NCBI GenBank assembly: GCA_046347475.1
Contig: JAXMGD010000002.1
Location: 186,001-250,000 of the forward strand
Reading direction: 5' to 3'
Origin: CAMCXE01 sp046347475
GTDB taxonomy: Bacteria; Pseudomonadota; Gammaproteobacteria; Pseudomonadales; Cellvibrionaceae
Length of the DNA: 64,000 bases
Position 1 is the stretch's first letter; each line of letters begins with the position of its first letter. The position numbers were made by a program, and so were the translations under genes. A model generated the notes under the pieces. That model was not told the origin of the DNA and did not search any database. It saw only the letters and a list, made by a program, of their open reading frames with translations. Positions 55,010-64,000 of the stretch are shown here, in pieces.

Positions 55010-55912
55010 CTATTCTTCTGCGGATGAGGGTGTTTGTTCTTGTTTGTGGGTAGCCGGTGCGGTTGGGCTAGTGGCCAGAGGCTCCACTGGCGGAGCCTCT
55101 TTCCAGGTCACGGCAAACCCGTTGTCGTAGCGCATGTCGATTTGGCTCATGCGCGATACTTCGCGGGATAATTCCGTGCGCAAAATTTTGGCTATATTTT
55201 GCAATTTTTCTAGGGCTTTTTCTCTACCCAAACGAATGGTGAGGGCTGGAGAGAATTCTAGAGTCCAGGCGAGGGTTTTGTCTAAAGTTAGCCGCACCGG
55301 TGTAAAGCCATTGCCCGCAACAATATTTTTGATCACCTGGTACTGCTGCATCACCTCCGCAGCATACCGCTCCTCACAATCGAAGACCGGCAGTGAGGTC
55401 AATTGCGCCGCATCGCTGACCCGGACAATTTCCCCACGCATATTGATAAATCCTTCCGTGCCCCAGCGCGCAATGGGTTTTTGCTCTTGGATGCGCACTA
55501 ACAATTTGTCCGGCCAGGTGCGGGCGATAATCACTTTGTCGATCCAGGGGTTGGCTTCCAGCGCTTTTTTAAGCCCCAGCATATCCAGCTCAAGGAATGT
55601 CGGCGACAGATGCTGTTCAACCAACTGCTGGGTTTGCTGCTGAGCGATGTACTTAAACTCACTCTCGACACTGACGCCCGCGATGGGCCGATTCATAAGG
55701 TTTTCAAGGCGTGTTTTAGGATCCAACCAAACAATGCTGGCCACTATGCCTGAGAACAGGCCGCCGTATACCAGCCACAACAACAACGGCTTGAGCCAGC
55801 GAAAATTCCACTGGCGGGCCGGTTTAGCCGTGCGCAGTGGCGAAGCGCCGCCCTGTCCAGCAGAACGCCTGGAACGACGGGGCGGCACTTCGCGACGGCG
55901 CACATCCATCAT
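55010..55912 (-). CDS. ftsQ: Cell division protein FtsQ
   Basis: A bitopic divisome protein that links FtsB/L to the rest. The 300-residue sequence has a basic cytoplasmic tail (RRSRRS), a membrane segment at about 38-60 and a periplasmic POTRA plus beta domain (PIAGVSVESEFKYIAQQ, LGLKKALEANPWIDKV). The start overlaps the ddl stop (ATGA type). The C-terminal Thr/Pro/Ala-rich tail is unusually low in complexity. Confidence 0.93.
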   Translation of the reverse strand: MMDVRRREVPPRRSRRSAGQGGASPLRTAKPARQWNFRWLKPLLLWLVYGGLFSGIVASIVWLDPKTRLENLMNRPIAGVSVESEFKYIAQQQTQQLVEQHLSPTFLELDMLGLKKALEANPWIDKVIIARTWPDKLLVRIQEQKPIARWGTEGFINMRGEIVRVSDAAQLTSLPVFDCEERYAAEVMQQYQVIKNIVAGNGFTPVRLTLDKTLAWTLEFSPALTIRLGREKALEKLQNIAKILRTELSREVSRMSQIDMRYDNGFAVTWKEAPPVEPLATSPTAPATHKQEQTPSSAEE

Positions 55913-56880
55913 GAAAGGGTTTGGCTCGCTATAGCCAGCACTAGCTTGTTAAAACTCAGGCCCGCCGCTTTAGCGGCCATGGGGACCAGGCTGTGGCTGG
56001 TCATGCCCGGAACGGTGTTCACTTCAAGTAGATAAAAATTGCCCGCGCTATCGGCCATCACATCCACCCGCCCCCAACCCTGTGCCCCTACGGCAGCAAA
56101 GGCCTGGGCGGCGAGGCCTTTAAGGCGCGCTTCGGCCGCTTCATCGAGGCCACAGGGGCACAGGTACTGAGTATCTTCGGCAATATATTTAGCGTGGTAG
56201 TCGTAGAAGGCTTCCGCCGGTTTAAGGCCTATAGGGGGCAAGGTGACGCCATTGAGCTGGGCGACCGTGAATTCAGCTCCCTTGATAAATCGCTCGGCTA
56301 ACACACCCTTGTCGAACTGCTGGGCATTTTCAAAGGCCTGTTGCAGCCCTTCCAGACTATTGACGCGCATCATGCCGATGCTAGAGCCTTCATGGATAGG
56401 TTTGACGATAATATCCGGGCCCAACTGGGCGAAGACGGCGGCCCAGTCGGTATCAGCTGTTAACACCGCGTATTCGGGGGTGGGCAGGCCGCAGGCTTGC
56501 CAGATTTGTTTAGTACGCTGTTTATCCATACACAGGGCCGAGGCGGCAACGCCGCTTCCGGTGTACGGCAGTTGCATGTATTCGAGCAATGCCTGCATAC
56601 GGCCGTCCTCACCCCCGGGGCCGTGCAGCGCTATAAATACCCGGTCGGCCTTGAGTGCTTGTAACTGGGCAATAGGATTTTGCCGGATATCCACCCCCAG
56701 GACATCGACGCCCTCAGCCTGGAGGGCGGCGATCACCGCTTGGCCACTGTGCAGGGATACCTCCCGTTCAGCTGAGGTGCCGCCATAGATAACAGCCACA
56801 CGGCCCAGCACACGCACGAGAGCGGCGCTGTCGTTGGGGTCGGCGAAGAAATCGAGGCTGACAGAAGAAAATTTATTCAT
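55909..56880 (-). CDS. ddl: D-alanine-D-alanine ligase
   Basis: An ATP-grasp enzyme that makes D-Ala-D-Ala for peptidoglycan. From ATG 56880 it has 323 residues; a GTG three codons upstream is possible. The AVIYGGTSAEREVSLHSG N-terminal motif, LHGPGGEDGRMQALLE, KPIHEGSSIGM and the C-terminal EVNTVPGMTSHSLVP are clear family blocks. It lies 12 nt after murC and overlaps ftsQ. Confidence 0.97.
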   Translation of the reverse strand: MNKFSSVSLDFFADPNDSAALVRVLGRVAVIYGGTSAEREVSLHSGQAVIAALQAEGVDVLGVDIRQNPIAQLQALKADRVFIALHGPGGEDGRMQALLEYMQLPYTGSGVAASALCMDKQRTKQIWQACGLPTPEYAVLTADTDWAAVFAQLGPDIIVKPIHEGSSIGMMRVNSLEGLQQAFENAQQFDKGVLAERFIKGAEFTVAQLNGVTLPPIGLKPAEAFYDYHAKYIAEDTQYLCPCGLDEAAEARLKGLAAQAFAAVGAQGWGRVDVMADSAGNFYLLEVNTVPGMTSHSLVPMAAKAAGLSFNKLVLAIASQTLS

Positions 56881-56892
56881 AGCAAACACACA

Positions 56893-58317
56893 TCATTGCA
56901 TTAGGTTATTGGCCAATATAGCGGCGAGGCTACCCACATTGCCGGCGCCCTGGGTGATCACAATATCGTCTGGGCGCAAGAGTGGTTTAAGGACGTCTAA
57001 AACCCCATCGACCTGCTCGACAAACACGGGGTCAACGGTACCGCGGTTGCGAATGGAGCGCGCCAGGGTACGTGAGTCGGCACCTTCAATTTTATCCTCG
57101 CCCGCACTGTACACTTCCAGCAGCACCAATTGATCCACGCTTGAGAGCACCTGGGCAAAATCATCAAACAGGTCGCGGGTACGGGTGTAACGGTGGGGCT
57201 GATAAACCATCACCAGGCGACGCTTTGGCCAACCGGCGCGCACGGCCGCGATCGTGGCCGCTACTTCGCGCGGATGGTGGCCGTAGTCATCCACCAGCAT
57301 CACCGGCTCGCCCTGCCCTAGGGAAAATTCGCCGTATACCTGGAAACGCCGCCCTACACCGGAGAATTCCGCCAGGCCCTGCTGAATAGCACCAATGCCT
57401 ACCCCCTCTTCCATCGCTACGGCCGTAGCGGCGGTGGCATTGAGCACGTTGTGGCGACCGGGCAGATTTAGGCTGATGCAAACGGGCTCAGCGGAGCCAG
57501 GGCAGCGGATTTTAAAGACTTGGCTGCGACCTGTCTGCACCACATCGAGGGCTTGGTAGTCGCTGTCGTCGCCAAAACCGTAGGTAATCACTGAGCGGGA
57601 AATCTGCGGCAGCAGTTCTTTGATCACAGGGTCGTCGCCACACATTACCGCCAGGCCGTAAAAAGGCAGGTTGTGCAGGAACTCCACAAAGGTCTGCTGC
57701 AGTTTACTGAAACTGCCGCCATAGGTTTCCATATGGTCGGCGTCTATGTTGGTGACCACTGAGACCATAGGCTGCAGATGTAAAAAAGATGCGTCACTCT
57801 CATCGGCCTCGGCCACCAAAAAGCGACTCTCACCCAAGCGGGCGTTGGTGCCAGCGCTATTGAGCAGGCCGCCGATTACAAAGGTGGGGTCAAGGCCTGC
57901 GGCGGCGAGTATGGAGGCGATTAAACTCGTGGTCGTAGTTTTACCGTGGGTGCCCGCTACGGCGATACCGTGGCGGTAGCGCATCAGCTCGGCGAGCATT
58001 TCGGCGCGGCGCACTATAGGAATGCGCGCGGCGCGGGCGGCTTCTAGCTCCGGGTTGCTCTCACTGACAGCAGTGGAGCGCACCACCACGTCAACGTCTT
58101 TAAGGTTGCTGGCGGCATGGCCGATAAATATCTGCATGCCCATAGCGGATAACCGCTTGGTCACCTCAGAAATTTTCAGGTCGGAACCGGAAATACTATA
58201 GCCCTGGTTGAGCAAGACCTCGGCAATGCCGCTCATACCGGCGCCGCCGATACCAATGAAGTGAATGCGCTTGATACGGCGCATCTCGGGAACCTGATGA
58301 ACAGGAAAATCAGCCAT
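56893..58317 (-). CDS. murC: UDP-N-acetylmuramate-L-alanine ligase MurC
   Basis: Adds the first amino acid of the peptide stem. Start at ATG 58317 gives 474 residues and fits the family; the longer frame overlaps murG. The N-terminal RIHFIGIGGAGMSGIAEVL, the ATP loop GTHGKTTTT and DDYGHHPREVAATI are diagnostic. The start overlaps the murG stop by 8 nt. Confidence 0.97.
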   Translation of the reverse strand: MADFPVHQVPEMRRIKRIHFIGIGGAGMSGIAEVLLNQGYSISGSDLKISEVTKRLSAMGMQIFIGHAASNLKDVDVVVRSTAVSESNPELEAARAARIPIVRRAEMLAELMRYRHGIAVAGTHGKTTTTSLIASILAAAGLDPTFVIGGLLNSAGTNARLGESRFLVAEADESDASFLHLQPMVSVVTNIDADHMETYGGSFSKLQQTFVEFLHNLPFYGLAVMCGDDPVIKELLPQISRSVITYGFGDDSDYQALDVVQTGRSQVFKIRCPGSAEPVCISLNLPGRHNVLNATAATAVAMEEGVGIGAIQQGLAEFSGVGRRFQVYGEFSLGQGEPVMLVDDYGHHPREVAATIAAVRAGWPKRRLVMVYQPHRYTRTRDLFDDFAQVLSSVDQLVLLEVYSAGEDKIEGADSRTLARSIRNRGTVDPVFVEQVDGVLDVLKPLLRPDDIVITQGAGNVGSLAAILANNLMQ

Positions 58318-59380
58318 GGGACAGCTCCAGAATATGCTGCACGAATACCTCGGTGGCATCGGGCGTAGCCGCCGCCCGCGCCGCTGTGGCCATGGCACAC
58401 AGGCGGGGGCGATCGGACAAAATCTCAGTTAACAAACGGCTCAAGCGCTCAGGGCTTAAGGACTCTTGGGGGGCGAGCATCGCGGCGCCCCGCTCCACTA
58501 ACCATTGGGCGTTAGCGGTTTGATGATCGTCGATAGCATGGGGATAGGGTACCAACACAGCCGCCACACCCACCGCGCTCAGCTCCGCCACCGTGAGCGC
58601 CCCGGCGCGGCAAATCACTAAATCAGCCCAGGCCAGGGCTTCCGCCACATCCTCAATAAAGGGCTCGATGCGGGCGTTCAGGCCGCGCTCTTGATAGGCC
58701 AGCTCACAGGCGGCGGCGTGTTGAGTGCCGGTTTGGTGGCGCACTAAAGGTCGCGTTTGGCTCGGCAGTAGCGCCAATGCCCGCGGCAGGGTTTGGTTGA
58801 GCGCTTGTGCGCCTAAGCTGCCGCCGAGCACCAGAAGGCGGGGCGCTCCCTCACGGCCATCAAAGCGCGAGGCTGGCTCAGCTTGGTCATAAAAGCTTGC
58901 TCGCAGTGGATTACCGATGGTGATAGCCCCAGGCAACATATCGGGAAAAGCACATAAAACACGGCGCGCCATGCGGGCAAGTAGCCGGTTGGTGGTGCCT
59001 GCCACGGCATTTTGTTCGTGAATGAGCAGCGGAATACGGCTTAAAAAAGCCGCCACTCCACCGGGGCCCGCTACATAGCCGCCCAGGCCAATCACTGCGG
59101 CAGGTTGCAAGCGGCGCAAAATCTGCCTCACCGTAAATACGGCTTTAATAATCAACCAAGGTGCCAGCAACAAGTGACGCACGCCTCGGCCGCGCACACC
59201 GGCAATATTCAAGCTATGCAGCTGGATTCCTGCGGCAGGCACAACTCTAGCTTCTAAGCCCCGGTTAGTCCCCAACCATTCAACACTGTGGCCCTGGGCC
59301 ATGAGCGCCTTGGCCACCGCTAGAGCCGGAAATACGTGGCCGCCGGTGCCACCCGCCATGATCAAAAAACGCAAACTCAT
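58310..59380 (-). CDS. murG: UDP-GlcNAc transferase MurG
   Basis: Converts lipid I to lipid II on the inner face of the membrane. The 356-residue GT28 protein has IMAGGTGGHVFPALAVA at the start, the membrane-associating PAAVIGLGGYVAGPGG region, and EDVAEALAWADLVICRAGALTV at the UDP site. It overlaps ftsW by 4 nt (ATGA). Confidence 0.97.
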   Translation of the reverse strand: MSLRFLIMAGGTGGHVFPALAVAKALMAQGHSVEWLGTNRGLEARVVPAAGIQLHSLNIAGVRGRGVRHLLLAPWLIIKAVFTVRQILRRLQPAAVIGLGGYVAGPGGVAAFLSRIPLLIHEQNAVAGTTNRLLARMARRVLCAFPDMLPGAITIGNPLRASFYDQAEPASRFDGREGAPRLLVLGGSLGAQALNQTLPRALALLPSQTRPLVRHQTGTQHAAACELAYQERGLNARIEPFIEDVAEALAWADLVICRAGALTVAELSAVGVAAVLVPYPHAIDDHQTANAQWLVERGAAMLAPQESLSPERLSRLLTEILSDRPRLCAMATAARAAATPDATEVFVQHILELSHG

Positions 59381-60576
59381 CGGCGCATCTCCGCATCCAT
59401 GCGCAATACCAAGGCTAAAAAGGCGCAGCAGACGATCAGGCTGCTACCACCGGAACTAATAAACGGCAGCGTCAGCCCCTTGGTGGGCAGCAACCCAGAT
59501 GCGACCCCCATATTGATGAAGCTTTGGGCGGCCAGCATGATGCCGATGCCGAAGCTAGCAAAACAGACAAAGGAGCGATCCAGGGCGCGGGCGCGAAAAC
59601 TAACGGCTAATACCTTCCAAACCAAGCCGAAAAAAGCGGCGATTAAGACTATGGCGCCGATTAAGCCGAATTCCTCGGCGATGATAGCGAAGATAAAGTC
59701 TGTGTGCGCTTCAGGTAAAAAGAACAGCTTCTGCAGGCTATTGCCCAGCCCCAAGCCGGTCCAGCTGCCGCGACCAAAGGCGATCAACGACTGCACCAGT
59801 TGGTAGCCGCTGGAGAACTGCTCGGCCCAGGGGTCCAAAAATGTCACCAAACGCTGCCAGCGGTACGGCGAGGCGATGGCAATCATAGCGAGCCCAGCAA
59901 CACCTGACGCGGCGAGGAATATAAAGCGAAACAGCGGCACGCCGGCCACAAACATCATGGCGCCGGCTGTAATACTCAACACCACCGAGGTGCCAAAGTC
60001 CGGTTCCATTAAGAGCAGCAATACAAATACCCCCAAAATGCCGATCAGTTTGAAAAAAGCGCTCCAAGAGCGTTGGAACTCTTCAGTCCGGCGGGCTAAA
60101 AAGCTGGCAAAAAATACCACAAAACAAAATTTAGCCACCTCGGAGGCCTGAATGGCAAAGCCGCCCAACCCCAGCCAGCGGCGGGAGCCGTTAACGCTTT
60201 TGCCGATGCCCGGCACCAACACAATCAAGAGTAGAAAAAGCCCCAGCAGCAAAAGGCCTATGGCGAAGCGGTTCCACACTTCGCTCGGGATACAAAACAC
60301 CACTATGGCAGCAGCGCTACCCAGCGCTAGAAACAACAAATGGCGCTTGGCAAAGTACCAAGGGTCGGCATAGGTTTTAGCGGCAAAATCCATGGAGGCC
60401 GAGGCCACCATCACCACGCCAAAGGAGATTAGGGCCAGCACCAGAAGCAACAGGGGCCAATTGATTAGGCCTTGCGGACTGGCGGCCACCGGGCGCGGTC
60501 GCAGGCGAGCGGTAGGGCTTTGGCCAGGGCCCAGGCTGCGGTGTGCGTTGGGGGCTATCACAGTTGCTCGACCCAC
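59377..60576 (-). CDS. ftsW: Lipid II polymerase FtsW
   Basis: A SEDS-family peptidoglycan glycosyltransferase of the divisome with about ten membrane segments (for example LLLLVLALISFGVVMVASAS) and the family blocks KSVNGSRRWLGLGGFAIQASE and ATGLLPTKG-like GVASGLLPTKGLTLPFIS. The frame gives 399 residues; a GTG at 60561 overlapping the murD stop (GTGA) would give 394 and is equally plausible. Confidence 0.95.
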   Translation of the reverse strand: MGRATVIAPNAHRSLGPGQSPTARLRPRPVAASPQGLINWPLLLLVLALISFGVVMVASASMDFAAKTYADPWYFAKRHLLFLALGSAAAIVVFCIPSEVWNRFAIGLLLLGLFLLLIVLVPGIGKSVNGSRRWLGLGGFAIQASEVAKFCFVVFFASFLARRTEEFQRSWSAFFKLIGILGVFVLLLLMEPDFGTSVVLSITAGAMMFVAGVPLFRFIFLAASGVAGLAMIAIASPYRWQRLVTFLDPWAEQFSSGYQLVQSLIAFGRGSWTGLGLGNSLQKLFFLPEAHTDFIFAIIAEEFGLIGAIVLIAAFFGLVWKVLAVSFRARALDRSFVCFASFGIGIMLAAQSFINMGVASGLLPTKGLTLPFISSGGSSLIVCCAFLALVLRMDAEMRR

Positions 60577-61940
60577 TGGGCAAATAACGCACCGCGCGCT
60601 TCATAGTTCTTAAACATATCCAAGCTTGCACAGGCGGGCGATAGGAGTACCAGATCCCCCGGCTGCGCCAGGGCAGCGGCTTTTTGTACCACCTCAGGCA
60701 AGTCGCTCGCTTCTTCAACAGGTAAATGAGGGCGCAACAGGGCCGCCAGTGTGGGGCCATCGCGGCCGAGGGTGACAACAGCCTTGACGGCACTCGGGCC
60801 GGTTTGCGGCGAGGAAATACACGCCTGTACCAGGGGAGCAAAATCCGCCCCTTTGCCGTCGCCACCGAGAATCAACACAATCTGCTGAGGCCGGCTGGCC
60901 ATACCCGCTATGGCCGCCAAAGTGGCGCCCACGTTGGTCGCCTTGGAATCATTGAAGTATTCCACCCCCTGTTTAACCGCCACGAACTGGCAGCGGTGGG
61001 GTAAACCATTAAAGTGTTTTAACGCCTCAAGAGCCGAGTGGCGATCAAGGCCCGCCGCCTCAGCCAGTGCCAAAGCCGCGAGGGCGTTGGCCCAATTGTG
61101 GCGGCCGCGAATGCGCAGTTCAGCGGTGTTGAGCACAGGCGTAAGCCCCTTGGCCAACCACACCTCTGCGCCGTCCTGCAGCAGGCCATAATCAGTTAAA
61201 TCTGGCTGAGACAGGCCAAACTGCACACACTTCACACCCTCAGCTAGGGGCGGTTGCGTGAGGGCGTCATCTTTGTTGGCCACTATGTGTTTCGCGCCGA
61301 AGTAGATGCGCTGTTTGGCGTGGTGATATGCCTGCATGGGGCTTCTAAAGCCGGGCACCGCGCGGTAACGATCCATATGATCGTCGCTTAAATTCAAGAT
61401 ACAGGCCACCTGAGCACCGAGCTTGCGGGTGCTCTCCAGCTGAAAACTCGACAATTCCAACACATAAAGACGGCGGCTGGGGCTAAGCAAATCCAGCGCA
61501 GGCACCCCCAGATTACCGCCGATGCCTACATCCACTCCGCAGGCTTTTGCCATCTCACCCACCAGGGTGGTGACGGTGGTTTTTCCGTTGGAGCCCGTAA
61601 TGGCCACAATGGGAGCGGCCGCCTCTTGCACGAATAGGTCGATGTCACCGATCACCAGTACACCAGCGGCAATGGCGGCGGCCACCGCCGGTTCCTCGCG
61701 GGGGATACCTGGGCTTAGGATGATCTGGCTGAACTGGCATAAGAGTTCAGCCGACCACTCGCCCAAGTGGAGTGTGAGTTCGGGAAATTCCGCCTGTACC
61801 GCCGCCAAATTGGGCGGTGCCGCCCGCGAATCGGCCAACGCAAATGGCCTACCCGAGCGTTTGAGGTAGCGCGCCACGGAAAGCCCTGTAGCGCCGAGCC
61901 CTAACACGAGGGTGGTATGCGAGGAAGCAATTAGACTCAT
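60558..61940 (-). CDS. murD: UDP-N-acetylmuramoyl-alanine-D-glutamate ligase MurD
   Basis: Adds D-glutamate to the stem peptide. The 460-residue protein has the GLGATGLSVARYL N-terminal Rossmann-like block, the ATP loop GSNGKTTV, SSFQLE, LNLSDDHMDRY and the RCQFV...FNDSKATN region. It lies 46 nt downstream of mraY and overlaps ftsW. Confidence 0.97.
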   Translation of the reverse strand: MSLIASSHTTLVLGLGATGLSVARYLKRSGRPFALADSRAAPPNLAAVQAEFPELTLHLGEWSAELLCQFSQIILSPGIPREEPAVAAAIAAGVLVIGDIDLFVQEAAAPIVAITGSNGKTTVTTLVGEMAKACGVDVGIGGNLGVPALDLLSPSRRLYVLELSSFQLESTRKLGAQVACILNLSDDHMDRYRAVPGFRSPMQAYHHAKQRIYFGAKHIVANKDDALTQPPLAEGVKCVQFGLSQPDLTDYGLLQDGAEVWLAKGLTPVLNTAELRIRGRHNWANALAALALAEAAGLDRHSALEALKHFNGLPHRCQFVAVKQGVEYFNDSKATNVGATLAAIAGMASRPQQIVLILGGDGKGADFAPLVQACISSPQTGPSAVKAVVTLGRDGPTLAALLRPHLPVEEASDLPEVVQKAAALAQPGDLVLLSPACASLDMFKNYEARGALFAQWVEQL

Positions 61941-61986
61941 AATCGAACGGCCACCTGGCTCGTGAATGGATATAGGGCGTGATTCA

Positions 61987-63069
61987 TTAGCGCAGTTTGA
62001 GCGTGGCCAGTCCGAAGAGCACCAGAATTACCGTGATAATCCAAAAGCGCACAATTACCTTAGGTTCAGGCCAGCCTTTTAATTCGAAGTGGTGGTGAAT
62101 GGGCGCCATCCGAAAAATACGCTTGCCGGTTAGCTTAAACGAGGCCACCTGCAGAATCACCGAGACGGTCTCGAGCACAAAAATGCCCGACATAATAAAA
62201 AATACTATCTCGTGGCGCACCATCACAGCCACTAAACCAAGCGCGCCGCCAAGCGCTAAAGCGCCCACATCGCCCATAAACACCTGAGCCGGATAGGTGT
62301 TGAACCACAAAAACCCGAGCCCAGCGCCCGCCAGGGCCGAACAAAACACCACCAGCTCACCGGTGCCCGGCACGTAGGGGATATGCAGATAAAGAGCGAA
62401 CTTAGCATTGCCCACCAGATAAGCGATGATGCCTAGGGCTGAACCCACCATCACCGTGGGCATGATGGCGAGGCCATCCAAACCGTCGGTGAGATTGACG
62501 GCATTGCTCGCCCCCACCACCACAAAGTACACCAGGAGGATGTAAAACACGCCGAGGTCGAGGGCGATGTTTTTGAAAAACGGCACATAAAGTTGAGTTT
62601 CCGACGGCAGGCTGGCCGTGCTGTAGAGATAAAGCCCCACGGCCAGAGCCCCCAATGATTGCCAGATGTACTTCCACTTGGCGGGCAGGCCTTTGGAGTT
62701 TTTCTCAATCACCTTGCGGTAATCGTCCACCCAACCCACCAGACCATAAACCACCAGTATAAAAAGCAGCGCCCACACAAACCGGTTGGTGAGGTCTGCC
62801 CACAACAACAAACTAACACATATGGCAAATAAGATAAGCGTGCCGCCCATGGTGGGCGTACCGGATTTGCTTAGGTGGCTTTTGGGCCCGTCGGTACGAA
62901 CGGATTGCCCCATTTGTTTGCTTTCCATCGTGCGGATGAACCAGGGCCCAGCCAAAAGCGAAATGCCCAGAGCGGTCAACACGCCTAAGATGGCCCGCAG
63001 AGTGAGGTATTGCACCACACCCAAAATATGTAATTGCGCCTCAAAGTGCTGGGCGAGCCAAAGTAACAT
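61987..63069 (-). CDS. mraY: Phospho-N-acetylmuramoyl-pentapeptide transferase MraY
   Basis: The 360-residue integral membrane enzyme that forms lipid I. Ten membrane segments and the conserved HLSKSGTPTMGG, GLVGWVDDYRKV and NAVNLTDGLDGLA (catalytic aspartates) blocks, and the late HHHFELKGW, are all present. The start immediately follows the murF stop. Confidence 0.98.
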   Translation of the reverse strand: MLLWLAQHFEAQLHILGVVQYLTLRAILGVLTALGISLLAGPWFIRTMESKQMGQSVRTDGPKSHLSKSGTPTMGGTLILFAICVSLLLWADLTNRFVWALLFILVVYGLVGWVDDYRKVIEKNSKGLPAKWKYIWQSLGALAVGLYLYSTASLPSETQLYVPFFKNIALDLGVFYILLVYFVVVGASNAVNLTDGLDGLAIMPTVMVGSALGIIAYLVGNAKFALYLHIPYVPGTGELVVFCSALAGAGLGFLWFNTYPAQVFMGDVGALALGGALGLVAVMVRHEIVFFIMSGIFVLETVSVILQVASFKLTGKRIFRMAPIHHHFELKGWPEPKVIVRFWIITVILVLFGLATLKLR

Positions 63070-64000
63070 CTATTCATGCTCCGATTGACGATCAAGTGTG
63101 GCGCCGAAGGCCATCAGCCCTTCGACTATGTGCTCCATATGCGCGCTGCGAGAGCCTTTGACCAGGCAATGTGCAGTGCGGCTCAGCAGGGGTTGCAGCT
63201 CGGCAACTAAGGCGGCTTGATTGGAGAAATGAGCAGCCCCCAGGCCAAAGGCCTCACTGGCTGCATAGCTTAAATCCCCCACGGTATAGAGCTGATCAAT
63301 ACCCGCCTGCCTGGCCAACTGGCCGATTTTGCGGTGCTCATCCAGGGCATCGTGCCCCAGTTCTTTCATATCCCCCAGCACCAAAATGCGCGGGCTGGCG
63401 CACTCGGCCAGGTAGCCGATGGCAGCCGCCACCGAACCGGGGTTGGCATTGTAGGTATCATCAATGAGGATTGCACCTGTTGGCGCAATTTTCGCTTGCA
63501 TGCGGCCTTTTTCCCCGCTGAACAGAGCCAAACCCGCCTGAATTTCCTGCGGCGCGATTCCAGCGGCATAGGCCATGCTGGCGGCCGCTAAGGCGTTGGC
63601 CACACTGTGCTTACCCAATACAGCAAGCTCGATGGGAATAGGGCTCTCCTCCAGCCGCCACTCAAACCCCCAGGCTCCAGTGGGCAAGCGATGCAAGCGG
63701 GCCGCTTGGCTCAAGTGACAGGACGGGGTGCCAGGCGGGGCAGCAGTTTGCAGGCTAAAACCTATCTTCTGCTGAGGTAGCGCCTGAATCTGGGCTCGGG
63801 CTTCCTGTGCGTAGGCCTCATCCAGGTTAAACACGGCTGTACCCTGCGCACTTAGCCCCGAGTAAATACGCAGTTTCTCCTCACGAATCCCAGCCAATGA
63901 GCCAAAGCCCTCCACATGGGCGGGCTGGACATTATTCACTAGCGCAACGTCCGGTGCGGCCAACGCGGTGAGATAAGCAATTTCACCGCGGCCACTGGCG
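63070..64000 (-). CDS. murF: UDP-N-acetylmuramoyl-tripeptide-D-alanyl-D-alanine ligase MurF, C-terminal part
   Basis: The frame is open to the right edge, so the N-terminal half including the ATP loop lies outside the window; the TTG at 63963 is internal. The visible ~309 residues begin ASGRGEIAYLTALA and continue NNVQPAHVEGFGS, then LGKHSVANALAAASMAYA and IDDTYNANPGSVAAAI, all MurF blocks. It is directly adjacent to mraY. Confidence 0.96.
   Translation of the reverse strand, partial: ASGRGEIAYLTALAAPDVALVNNVQPAHVEGFGSLAGIREEKLRIYSGLSAQGTAVFNLDEAYAQEARAQIQALPQQKIGFSLQTAAPPGTPSCHLSQAARLHRLPTGAWGFEWRLEESPIPIELAVLGKHSVANALAAASMAYAAGIAPQEIQAGLALFSGEKGRMQAKIAPTGAILIDDTYNANPGSVAAAIGYLAECASPRILVLGDMKELGHDALDEHRKIGQLARQAGIDQLYTVGDLSYAASEAFGLGAAHFSNQAALVAELQPLLSRTAHCLVKGSRSAHMEHIVEGLMAFGATLDRQSEHE

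Overview
The window looks like the chromosome of a gammaproteobacterium of the Cellvibrio/Saccharophagus/Teredinibacter type. Three things point there: gammaproteobacterial gene orders (clpS-clpA, icd/rluE-nudJ, dnaX-ybaB-recR, murF to ftsZ then lpxC and secA), plant-polysaccharide genes (a GH94 cellobiose phosphorylase, a CE15 glucuronoyl esterase lipoprotein with a long poly-serine linker, a GH30 xylanase remnant), and a complete polyhydroxybutyrate (PHB) locus. The assignment is inferred from gene content, not from a marker search.

Layout. 1-1.2 kb: the end of a FliK-like gene and a small FlhB-like gene. 1.2-3.9 kb: clpA and clpS (minus). 5-7.4 kb: icd diverging from rluE-nudJ. 7.4-17.5 kb: an accessory block of four plus-strand genes, each behind its own intergenic region: a RoxA-class di-heme cytochrome, a GMC flavoprotein, a patatin-like lipase carrying a block of membrane segments, and a second di-heme cytochrome that is probably a lipoprotein. 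Three of the four are preceded by copies of one ~50-bp repeat. 18.2-25.6 kb: an unidentified ATP-grasp-like protein, a CbiM-like membrane protein, then slyX, ycgL, rnd, recR, ybaB and dnaX (minus). The dnaX gene keeps the heptamer and frame needed for a programmed -1 frameshift. 25.7-29.8 kb: 4.5S RNA, serA, serC and a CnoX-type thioredoxin. 30-36.2 kb: PHB metabolism (phaB, two phasins, phaR, phaC, a 3-hydroxybutyrate dehydrogenase) and a DUF4380-like protein. 36.7-44 kb: cellobiose phosphorylase behind a leader terminator, an IS256-family element with an exact 8-bp target duplication and a frameshifted transposase, the CE15 esterase and the GH30 remnant. 44.3-64 kb: a DUF4197 protein, a Nudix-ThiE fusion, argJ, secA, an M23 peptidase, lpxC, and the division/cell-wall cluster ftsZ, ftsA, ftsQ, ddl, murC, murG, ftsW, murD, mraY and the 3' part of murF (all minus).

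The most unusual material is the 8.4-17.5 kb block, which could be an envelope system that releases lipid with the patatin, oxygenates it with the haem proteins and oxidises the product with the GMC enzyme; this pathway is inference. Also notable are three families of structured intergenic repeats, one of which keeps its shape while its stem sequences differ. No tRNA, rRNA or CRISPR array was seen.
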